Assembly (NCBI GenBank): GCA_021162745.1
Contig: JAGGYC010000102.1
Coordinates: 1 to 35,493, forward strand
Origin: Desulfuromonas sp.
GTDB lineage: Bacteria; Desulfobacterota; Desulfuromonadia; Desulfuromonadales; Desulfuromonadaceae
Reading direction: 5' to 3'
Length of the DNA stretch: 35,493 nt
The position numbers and the translations under genes are program-made. This document shows positions 21,989 through 29,227 of the stretch, in pieces. Under the pieces are notes generated by a model. That model was not told where the DNA came from and did not search any database. It saw only the letters and a list, made by a program, of their open reading frames with translations. Position 1 is the first letter of the stretch. Each line of letters begins with the position of its first letter.

Positions 21989-24274
21989 TTACTGTATGTC
22001 TTTCAGCAGTGCAATGAGTTGGTCGGCAGGCAGTGGCTTGCTGAACAGGAACCCCTGCCCCTGATGGCAGTTTTTCTGGCGCAAAAATGCGGCTTGAGCC
22101 TCGGTTTCTATCCCCTCAGCAACGACCTTGAGGTTAAGGCTGTGGGCCAGGGCGATAACGGAGGAGGCAAGGGCCGCATCGTCTTCGTCACAGGTGACGC
22201 GTTCGATAAAGCATTTGTCAATCTTGAGCTTTGACAGTGGGAAGTAGCGCAGATAGCTCAGGGATGAATAGCCGGTGCCGAAATCATCAATGGCCAGTTT
22301 CAGGCCCAGGTCGGTCAACTCCAGCATGGTTGACGTCGCTTTGTCGACGCCATCCATGATCATGCTTTCAGTGATCTCCAGTTCTAGGATTGACGGATCA
22401 ATGCCTGTTTCTTCGATAATCTGGGATACCGTGGTGACGAGATTGTTCTGACGGAATTGCAATGGTGACAGGTTGACGGCCACGGTGATGGATGTCATAC
22501 CCTGTTGTTGCCAGGTGACCACCTGTTCGCAGGCGTTTCTCAGCACCCATTCACCGATGGGGACGATCAGGCCACACTCTTCCGCCAGGGGGATGAAGTC
22601 AAGGGGGGAGATCATTCCGTGCTGCGGGTGATTCCAGCGCACCAGGGCTTCGAGACCGGTAATCTTCTGACTGTCGAGATTGATTTGTGGTTGGTAGTAG
22701 ACCACCAGTTGTTGTTTGTCGAGGGCTTTACGCAGATCGTTTTCCAACTGAAAGAATTTGTTGGTATGGCGGGTCATGTCCGCTTCGAAAAACTGATAGC
22801 GGTCTTTCCCCTCTTCTTTGGCACGTGTCAGTGCGACATCGGCGTTGGTCATCAGTTGTTTGGGGTCGTTGCCATCGTTCGGGTAGAGGCTGATGCCGAT
22901 ACTGGTCGTCAGGTATATCTCATGGTCGTTGAGCTTGAGCGGGCTGGAAAATTGCGCCAGAATCTGTTTGGCCATCCGGCTGACAGATGTAAGTTTGTGA
23001 ACTCCTTCGATGATAACTGCAAATTCATCGCCACCGAGGCGGGCCAGAACTTCGCCGTTGCTAAAGCAGTCTTTGAGTCGCATGGCGATTTGCGATAAGG
23101 CCTGATCTCCAGCTTCTCGGCCAAGGGATTCGTTGATTTTTTTAAATCGATCCAAGCCGATAAACAGCAGGGCGACCTTGCTGGGTAAGTTGTTGCAGGC
23201 CAGCGACTGGGTTAGACGGTCGCGGAACAGAATGCGGTTGGGTAAGCTGGTTAGCAGATCATGATGGGACATGTAAAGCAGTCGGGATTCTTTTTCATCG
23301 AGGCTGGCTTCGAGTTTCAGGCGATCGGTTATATCGCGGGTGGTTTCAACGATGCCGGCAAACCGTCCCTTGTCGATCAAGGGTGATGCTTCAATCTCAT
23401 AGATGTTCACATTGCCATCGCTTTGTTGGAGATGTTGGATGAATCGTATGGGGCCGTTGCTGTCGCGTACCGATTGGAGGGGGCAGGCGTTTTGACCGTT
23501 TCGCTCATGACAGTAGTTGTCGGAACAGGTGTCCCCATAATGATCGTTCAGATTGTTTTTGGCCGCGCGATTAAGCAGGATGATCTGCTTTTGATCGTTG
23601 ATCACCCGTACTGGGTCAACGATACCATCAATGACAGTCTGCAAAAAGCAGCGCTGACGAATCAGTGTTTTGGTGGACTGTTCAACTTCGCTGGTGGTGA
23701 CGGCGGCAATTTGCCGACTGAGCCCGGCACCGATCAGCAATGCCAGCACTGTCATGACAATGATTTGTTCAATATTGTTCCAGGCCCGGCGATTCAATTC
23801 ACTGCGTAAAATCCCAAAATGGAGTATGGCCTCGGTGGTGCCGACATCAACCATGATGTGGTAATACTCACTGTCGTTGTGATCGGCGATGGTACGAATA
23901 TCGATGTTGCGGGTTTCGCCGGTGGACAATGGCAGCAGTTCTTCGGGAAAACCCTGCTCAAAGGTGTGAATCAGAGGGACGTTGTTTAAGGTCAGATAGG
24001 CATAGGTGATCGCATTGTCGCTGCTGACGGTGCGTTTCAGGCGATGGAGGAGCTCCCGGTTGTCGTTCCATAAAACCTGGTCGGGTATCTGTGATGCGAG
24101 TAGGCGTGCTTGGGCGCTGTAGAAGGTTTTTGTCGCCTGATGATAATGGCTGGTTTCTGACACGATTGCCGTGACGCTGACGCCGACAATCAATAATGTT
24201 AATAATAGGAACGATCTCCAGAAAATTCTTTTTTTTAGGCTGTTCTGCTCTGTCGGAGCTATAAGTCGTTGCAT
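21989..24274 (-). CDS. Membrane-bound PAS-GGDEF-EAL protein (c-di-GMP turnover)
   Basis: 761 residues. Two membrane helices (about 19-40 and 175-192) bracket a periplasmic sensor. A PAS domain (about 205-325) carries an unusual cysteine cluster (DTCSDNYCHERNGQNACPLQ). The GGDEF domain has an intact RLGGDEFAV (about 411-419), and the EAL domain keeps GLEALVRW (about 540) and DDFGTGYSSLSYL. Both cyclase and phosphodiesterase sites look functional by motif, so net activity cannot be called. It probably senses an extracytoplasmic signal and adjusts c-di-GMP. The start at 24274 has only a weak ribosome site (GAGAAATGG). Confidence 0.92.
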   Translation of the reverse strand: MQRLIAPTEQNSLKKRIFWRSFLLLTLLIVGVSVTAIVSETSHYHQATKTFYSAQARLLASQIPDQVLWNDNRELLHRLKRTVSSDNAITYAYLTLNNVPLIHTFEQGFPEELLPLSTGETRNIDIRTIADHNDSEYYHIMVDVGTTEAILHFGILRSELNRRAWNNIEQIIVMTVLALLIGAGLSRQIAAVTTSEVEQSTKTLIRQRCFLQTVIDGIVDPVRVINDQKQIILLNRAAKNNLNDHYGDTCSDNYCHERNGQNACPLQSVRDSNGPIRFIQHLQQSDGNVNIYEIEASPLIDKGRFAGIVETTRDITDRLKLEASLDEKESRLLYMSHHDLLTSLPNRILFRDRLTQSLACNNLPSKVALLFIGLDRFKKINESLGREAGDQALSQIAMRLKDCFSNGEVLARLGGDEFAVIIEGVHKLTSVSRMAKQILAQFSSPLKLNDHEIYLTTSIGISLYPNDGNDPKQLMTNADVALTRAKEEGKDRYQFFEADMTRHTNKFFQLENDLRKALDKQQLVVYYQPQINLDSQKITGLEALVRWNHPQHGMISPLDFIPLAEECGLIVPIGEWVLRNACEQVVTWQQQGMTSITVAVNLSPLQFRQNNLVTTVSQIIEETGIDPSILELEITESMIMDGVDKATSTMLELTDLGLKLAIDDFGTGYSSLSYLRYFPLSKLKIDKCFIERVTCDEDDAALASSVIALAHSLNLKVVAEGIETEAQAAFLRQKNCHQGQGFLFSKPLPADQLIALLKDIQ

Positions 24275-24362
24275 AGACGGGCCATTTCTCGGCTGTGTTT
24301 TTCCTGTGAAGTTTCTTTAATTAAATGTAAAGTGAAAGTTAGCACAGATGACGTAGCAAAAT

Positions 24363-24584
24363 CTATACCGATGGCAAACTAGACAGGAAATGAGGGTTGG
24401 TGGAAGGTGTCAGGCAGAGGATGGGTAAAAAGACCCACCCGCAGTGGGTGATATAACTCAGTCGTTCTTTTGTGGCTTTAACGTTGCGGCTATCGGTGGT
24501 GGCGCACAGGGAGGATGATGGCGACATGGGCGTGCTCTCCATCAATATCAGTAGCAGGGAGTAAAAGCCTAGTCGTGCAAGCAT
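24363..24584 (-). CDS. Small leader-like ORF ahead of a terminator
   Basis: An ORF beginning ATG 24584 with GAGGA nine bases upstream. It has a hydrophobic, Leu/Ile-rich start (MLARLGFYSLLLILME) and then a polar stretch. An intrinsic terminator (24427-24449) lies inside its reading frame. The arrangement resembles a branched-chain-amino-acid-type leader peptide plus attenuator, but the next gene is the GGDEF-EAL protein. It could equally be an orphan leader, a small membrane peptide or a chance ORF. I cannot identify an antiterminator convincingly. Confidence 0.35.
   Translation of the reverse strand: MLARLGFYSLLLILMESTPMSPSSSLCATTDSRNVKATKERLSYITHCGWVFLPILCLTPSTNPHFLSSLPSV
24427..24449 (-). 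terminator. Intrinsic terminator in the leader of the GGDEF-EAL gene
   Basis: Minus-strand ACCCAC-TGCGG-GTGGGT followed by C and five U. It lies 150 bases upstream of the GGDEF-EAL start, so it either ends a short RNA or acts as an attenuator. Confidence 0.6.
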
Positions 24585-24632
24585 GAAATTCATCCTCGAT
24601 GTTTGCAGTGTAGGTGTGCAGATGTTTTACTG

Positions 24633-24661
24633 TTGGCAATACTATGGGTAAAATGTACTTT
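24633..24661 (+). promoter_or_regulatory. Promoter of the FKBP lipoprotein gene
   Basis: TTGGCA (24633-24638), a 17-base spacer and TACTTT (24656-24661). A minus-strand pair ATGACC/TAGTAT (24667-24639, 17-base spacer) overlaps it and could drive the leader-like ORF, so the region may hold back-to-back promoters. Confidence 0.4.
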
Positions 24662-24737
24662 GGTCATGTATTTTTAGCGCTGATGAATGGTGTCATCAGG
24701 TTTCGTTGGTTACTTTATTTCAGAAGGAAGTGATTAT

Positions 24738-25502
24738 ATGCGTGTATGGATCGTAATGCTGGTGGGATTGAGCCTCGCTCTTTTTGGATGCAAAACCGAG
24801 CAGCAGCAAGCTGTTAAGCTGGAGACACTGCAGCAGAAGGTCAGTTACAGCGTTGGCTTGGATATTGCGAAGAACTTTAAGGAAAATAATTTTGAGTTGG
24901 ACAGTGGCCTGGTTTTGCGGGGGATCAAAGATGTTCAGAGTGACACTGAACCTCAACTCAGCGATGAGCAGATGGCTGAGGCGATGATGGAATTCCAAAA
25001 ATATATGATGGAGGAATATCAGAAGCGCATTGCACGTCAGACCGAAGAAAATTCTGGCAAGGGGGGTGCGTTCCTTGCTGACAATGCGATGAAAGAAGGT
25101 GTTGTTGCTCTGGAAAGCGGCCTGCAGTACAAAGTGCTGGAGTCCGGGAGCGGAGCGGTGCCGCAGTTGTCGGATGTGGTTCGGGTGGACTACAGCGGCA
25201 CCCTGATTGATGGTACCGAGTTCGATAGTTCTTACAAGCGGGGTGAGCCTGTTGAGTTCCCGGTTTCCGGTGTCATTGCCGGTTGGACGGAAGCTTTGCA
25301 GTTGATGAAAGAGGGCGACAAGTGGCAGTTGTTTATCCCGTCAGAGCTGGCCTATGGTGAGCGGGGGATGGGCAATGTGATTGAGCCGAATTCTGTGTTG
25401 GTTTTTGAGGTTGCACTGCACAAGGTGTTGGGAGGCGAGGAGCTGGCGCCTGCGGCAGCTTCGACGGAGATTCCCGAGGAAGCTTCTGTGAAAACTGAAT
25501 AA
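24738..25502 (+). CDS. FKBP-type peptidyl-prolyl isomerase lipoprotein (Mip/FkpA-like)
   Basis: 254 residues. The lipoprotein signal MRVWIVMLVGLSLALFGC has Cys18 as lipidation site. A helical N-terminal dimerisation domain (about 30-115) precedes the FKBP domain (about 120-235: VRVDYSGTLIDGTEFDSSY, VIAGWTEALQLMKEGDKW, LAYGERGMG). It assists folding of periplasmic or outer-membrane proteins. GAAGGAAG seven bases before ATG 24738 sets the start. The C-terminus is an Ala/Glu-rich tail. Monocistronic, followed by a strong terminator. Confidence 0.94.
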   Translation: MRVWIVMLVGLSLALFGCKTEQQQAVKLETLQQKVSYSVGLDIAKNFKENNFELDSGLVLRGIKDVQSDTEPQLSDEQMAEAMMEFQKYMMEEYQKRIARQTEENSGKGGAFLADNAMKEGVVALESGLQYKVLESGSGAVPQLSDVVRVDYSGTLIDGTEFDSSYKRGEPVEFPVSGVIAGWTEALQLMKEGDKWQLFIPSELAYGERGMGNVIEPNSVLVFEVALHKVLGGEELAPAAASTEIPEEASVKTE

Positions 25503-25525
25503 ATCACATCTGGATAAATTGAATG

Positions 25526-25563
25526 AAGAACAGGCTGTTGCCGAAAGGCAGCAGCCTGTTCTT
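25526..25563 (+). terminator. Terminator of the FKBP gene
   Basis: A 17-bp stem (25526-25542 with 25547-25563; one G-U) capped by a GAAA tetraloop, starting 24 bases after the stop. The trailing U-run is short, though the stem base is U-rich. Confidence 0.7.
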
Positions 25564-25663
25564 GTGTGAAGAAAGCTTTTTATAGGGACAAGGAGAGACA
25601 GTCAGGGGATAACGGCGGTTAAGGTCAAATGGGTAAAACCATTTTCGTGCCCGTTCACTTCGT

Positions 25664-25836
25664 TTTCTCAAGACGCAGAGATCGCGGAGAAGGGCAAAAC
25701 CAGACATTCAGGGTTAAGATCTAAACTAAAAAACAAGATTTTGACCTTGATCTTCCCTGCGCTCTTAGCGTTCTCTGCGCGAGACTGTTTTGACCTTCTT
25801 GGCGTTCTTTGCGGCTTGGCGCGATGCGGCTCTTGA
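25664..25836. repeat. Gene-free region with a degenerate GCAGAGA/GCG inverted repeat
   Basis: The stretch 25564-25846 has no credible gene. Within it, ACGCAGAGATCGCGGAGAAG (25673-25692) faces GCGTTCTCTGCGCGAG (25768-25783), and GGCGTTCTTTGCGGCTTGGC follows (25801-25820). This low-complexity pattern of GCG spaced by CTTTG/TCTCTG recurs in many bacterial intergenic regions. Only one unit is here, so the call is tentative. Confidence 0.4.
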
Positions 25837-25846
25837 CCTGGCCTTG

Positions 25847-26689
25847 CTACAGGGGGGCGCTACAGTATTTGCAGAATTGGGCATCAGGATCGTGCCCATC
25901 GGCTCCGCAACTGGGGCAGGAGACGGTGGAGACGCTACGTTCCGTAGCACGCGACAGCCCAACGGTGACAATGCCGGTGGGGACGGCAATGATGCCGTAG
26001 CCCATGACCATAATCATCGAAGCCAGGATTTGGCCGAGATCGGTCTGGGGGGAGATGTCACCATAGCCGACGGTGGTCAGGGTGACGATGGCCCAGTAGA
26101 TGCTGCGTGGAATGCTGGTGAAGCCGTTTGCTTCCCCCTCGACAACGTACATCAACGAGCCACAGATGATCACCAGGGTGGCGACGGCAAACATAAATAC
26201 CGCGATCTTGCGGCCACTGGCGCGTAGCGCATTCAGCAGCAGATTCGCTTCATTAAGGTATTGCACCAGCTTTAAGACACGGAATACCCGCAGGATTCTC
26301 AGTACCCGGATCACCAGCAGATATTTACTGCCCGGCAGAAACAGGCTCAGGTAGCTTGGAGCGATGGCCAGCAGATCGACAATGCCGAAAAAACTGCCGG
26401 CGTATTTGAGCGGGCGGCCGATGCAGAGCAGTCGCAGCAGATATTCGATGCTGAACAGCAGCGTGAAGCCCCACTCGACGATGAGAAACCATTGGCCGAA
26501 TTGGAGTTGCCAACGTGAAACACTGTCCAGCATGACCACAATGACACTGGCGATGATGCTGATGATCAGTAAAATATCGAACGCTTTGCCCGCCGGAGTT
26601 TCTGCTTCGAAGATGATTTCATGCAGTTGGTTGCGCCAGCCCGAGTATGCCGGTGGTCTCGATTCGGAAAAAGGGAGATGTTTTTTCAT
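25847..26689 (-). CDS. Voltage-gated potassium channel with C-terminal zinc ribbon
   Basis: 280 residues. S1-S4 segments (S4: RVLRILRVFRVLKL, regularly spaced Arg) are followed by S5, a pore with the selectivity filter TVGYGD (about 205-212), and S6. This is the Kv layout for K+ flux across the inner membrane. The C-terminus carries a zinc ribbon, CPSCGADG...FCKYC (about 258-277), instead of an RCK domain. ATG 26689 has GGAG eight bases upstream. It is divergent from the HD-GYP gene. Confidence 0.92.
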   Translation of the reverse strand: MKKHLPFSESRPPAYSGWRNQLHEIIFEAETPAGKAFDILLIISIIASVIVVMLDSVSRWQLQFGQWFLIVEWGFTLLFSIEYLLRLLCIGRPLKYAGSFFGIVDLLAIAPSYLSLFLPGSKYLLVIRVLRILRVFRVLKLVQYLNEANLLLNALRASGRKIAVFMFAVATLVIICGSLMYVVEGEANGFTSIPRSIYWAIVTLTTVGYGDISPQTDLGQILASMIMVMGYGIIAVPTGIVTVGLSRATERSVSTVSCPSCGADGHDPDAQFCKYCSAPL

Positions 26690-26717
26690 GCGAGGGCTCC
26701 AAAAATAGCGTAGATTA

Positions 26718-26735
26718 ATTGTCTGCTAAGACAAT
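26718..26735. promoter_or_regulatory. Palindromic operator candidate between divergent genes
   Basis: ATTGTCT-GCTA-AGACAAT is a perfect 7-bp inverted repeat in the 161-base gap between the K+ channel and HD-GYP genes. It is suited to a dimeric regulator; no regulator is identified. Confidence 0.4.
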
Positions 26736-26850
26736 AATGCTCTCATTTAGCGCTAGGGGATGATTTTATTTAGCTCGTCCCTGGGCGTGTGATTGTAATA
26801 ATTCTCATCAGTTTACTGAGTCTTTCAATGTGTGTAAAGGGCAAGGAATA

Positions 26851-28392
26851 ATGACAGAGGTTCAGCCACAGCTTGTTTTGATCGGTTGTGATCATTTTAT
26901 TCATCATTGGCAACGCTCCCTCGGTGGCTGGGCACAGTGTCACCGTGCGGATGATGTTAACGATGGCGATGGCTCGGCGATCTGTGCCGGCTGCGTTGTG
27001 CTGGCGGAACTCGCTTCGAGGGAGTTTAGCCACTGGCTACAGCAGTCTGGAGCCTGTCGTCAGCAATGGCCGGTGATTGTTGTCGGTGATGGAGATGCTT
27101 TCGATTTCGACTGGGGAGGGCGATCTCCTCACAGCTGGCTGCCGAGTCAAAGCTCACCGGACCAGCTGTTGTTTGCCTTGCAGCAAGCCTGGCAGGTCGT
27201 GGTTGTTCGGGCACGCCAGAAAGATCCGTTGAACATGGCCAAAGACGATAGTCAACGCTTTCGTCAGGTGCAGGAGATGGCCCTGCTGCTCAACAGTAGC
27301 CGAAATTTTGATGAGCTGTTTCAGGGCATTGTTCGTCATGTGACACAAATTATGGCTGTAGATCGCACCAGCCTGTTTTTGCTCGATAGTGCATCAGGGC
27401 AGTTATGGACCAAGGTTGCCGAGGGGGTCGATGAGCAGATCCGTATGCCCGTCGGTGTTGGTCTGGCCGGGCGCTGTGCCAGCTCTGAGCAGTCGTTGCG
27501 CGTTAACGATGCCGCTAATCATGTCGATTTTGATTCCAGCTGGGATCGCCAGCTGGGCTATACCACCCATGCCGTGCTGTGCTTTCCCGTTTATAATCGT
27601 GCCCATGAACTTAAAGGGGTGCTGCAGATGATCAACAAATGTGACGGTTTGTTTGATGATCAGGATGACGAGCTGGCGGCGGTTTGCGCGGCTCAGGTCG
27701 GAGTGGCGCTGGAGAACTTTCAGCTGCTGGAAGAGTTGCGCCAGGGCTTTGAAAGCTTCATCCGTGCCCTGACCGAGACCCTGGATGCCAAACATCGCTT
27801 GACCGCTGGTCATTCCCATCGTGTCACCGAATATGCCTTGTTTCTTGGTCGCGCTCTGGCCCTGGATGAGGTGGCGCTCGATGTTTTGAAGTATGCGGCA
27901 TTGCTGCATGATCTCGGTAAGATTGCCGTACCGGATCGGGTGTTGACAAAAAATGGCCGTTTCAGCGCTGAAGAGTTGTCGATGATGCAGAGCCATCCGT
28001 TGTGGACGGGACGTATTCTCGATCGGATGCTGTTGCCACGCCACTTGAAGCAGCTGCCTCAAGTCGCTTCAAGCCACCACGAACGGATGGATGGCAGTGG
28101 TTATCCTCAGGGGGCTGTTGCCGGACAGATCCCCTATCTGGCGCGGATTATTGCCGTCGCTGATGTGTTTGATGCGCTGTCATCCAAGCGTGATTATCCA
28201 AAATACGGTCAACAGGGTGAGTCAGGATTGGGCTATGGACCCCTTGATCTTGATCGTGTGTTCAGTATGATTGAGCAGGATGCAGACAGTCACCTCGATC
28301 CCATGGTTGTCGAAGCCGCATTGCGCCAGCGCCCCGCACTGGAACAGCTTTGCCGACAATTGCACGCAGAACAGCAGGAGGCCCATGTCTGA
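26851..28392 (+). CDS. GAF-HD-GYP protein (c-di-GMP phosphodiesterase)
   Basis: 513 residues. The first ~120 residues resemble no domain I can name. A GAF domain (about 145-295) follows, then an HD-GYP domain (about 310-440) with HSHRV, HDLGK (His353-Asp354) and HHERMDGSGYP. The catalytic metal ligands and the GYP motif look intact, so c-di-GMP hydrolysis is likely. No membrane segment is present, so it is cytoplasmic. AAGGA precedes ATG 26851. The 3' end overlaps the next gene by eight bases. Confidence 0.92.
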   Translation: MTEVQPQLVLIGCDHFIHHWQRSLGGWAQCHRADDVNDGDGSAICAGCVVLAELASREFSHWLQQSGACRQQWPVIVVGDGDAFDFDWGGRSPHSWLPSQSSPDQLLFALQQAWQVVVVRARQKDPLNMAKDDSQRFRQVQEMALLLNSSRNFDELFQGIVRHVTQIMAVDRTSLFLLDSASGQLWTKVAEGVDEQIRMPVGVGLAGRCASSEQSLRVNDAANHVDFDSSWDRQLGYTTHAVLCFPVYNRAHELKGVLQMINKCDGLFDDQDDELAAVCAAQVGVALENFQLLEELRQGFESFIRALTETLDAKHRLTAGHSHRVTEYALFLGRALALDEVALDVLKYAALLHDLGKIAVPDRVLTKNGRFSAEELSMMQSHPLWTGRILDRMLLPRHLKQLPQVASSHHERMDGSGYPQGAVAGQIPYLARIIAVADVFDALSSKRDYPKYGQQGESGLGYGPLDLDRVFSMIEQDADSHLDPMVVEAALRQRPALEQLCRQLHAEQQEAHV

Positions 28393-29209
28393 TTTACACC
28401 AGCTGGAACTCAATCAACTTCTGGAACAATTTTTTCCGCAGCAGGCCAGCGATGTTCGACGGATGGTGGCGGATGTCGAGGCGTTGTATCGCGGTGAGTG
28501 GTCACAGTGGCAGGCTTGTCAGGTGGACTATCATAATATCGATCATGTGCGGGCCGTCTTGCTGGCGGCATTGCGGATATTGGCTGGATACGGAATGGAG
28601 CAGCACGGGGACAGCGAAGATCAACCGGTAAAGGAGCTTGTCGCTGCAGCGTTGTTTCATGACAGTGGCTATATCAAGCAATGGGATGAAGTAACGGGAC
28701 GCGGTGGCCAGTACACTTTTGAGCATGTTCAGCGTAGCCAGCAGATGGTCGATCTCTATCTGCGGCAGCAATCCGATTGGAATGCGGAGCAACGTCAGAC
28801 TGTGGTGGGATTGATTTCGGCAACAGAGATTATTGCCAGCCAGGAAATGATCCAACCGCTGCCTGAAAAATATCAGCTGATCTCGAAGATTCTCGCCAGT
28901 GCTGACCTGCTGGCTCAGGTGGCGGATGAATTTTACTTGGAACGTTTGCCGGAGTTGTTTTCTGAATTTGAGGAAGCCTATGTCGTCTGTGGTCGTGAGG
29001 CCCTCAAGGCGCGGGGAATCCATATCTTTCCTGATCTTGACGCTCTGTTAGCCGGTTCGGCCCGTTTTATCCGTCAGCAGGTGTTGCCGCGTCTGCTGGC
29101 TCTGGGGGATATGGAACGCTATCTGTGCGCTTTTTACGCCCGGCCTGTCAGTCCCTATCGGCAGCGTCTGCAGCAGAATTTGCGCCGCTTTGAATCATTT
29201 GAACGCTGA
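28385..29209 (+). CDS. HD-domain phosphohydrolase
   Basis: 274 residues. HD-superfamily features: DYHNIDHVRAVLLAAL (about 50-65) and LFHDSGYIKQWDE (about 95-108), which carry the His/His-Asp metal ligands. The substrate is unknown; related proteins act on cyclic nucleotides or nucleotides. AGGAGG precedes ATG 28385. The start lies inside the HD-GYP gene, so the two are coupled and probably act in one pathway. Confidence 0.82.
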   Translation: MSDLHQLELNQLLEQFFPQQASDVRRMVADVEALYRGEWSQWQACQVDYHNIDHVRAVLLAALRILAGYGMEQHGDSEDQPVKELVAAALFHDSGYIKQWDEVTGRGGQYTFEHVQRSQQMVDLYLRQQSDWNAEQRQTVVGLISATEIIASQEMIQPLPEKYQLISKILASADLLAQVADEFYLERLPELFSEFEEAYVVCGREALKARGIHIFPDLDALLAGSARFIRQQVLPRLLALGDMERYLCAFYARPVSPYRQRLQQNLRRFESFER

Positions 29210-29227
29210 CTGTTGCCGATTAAGCGT

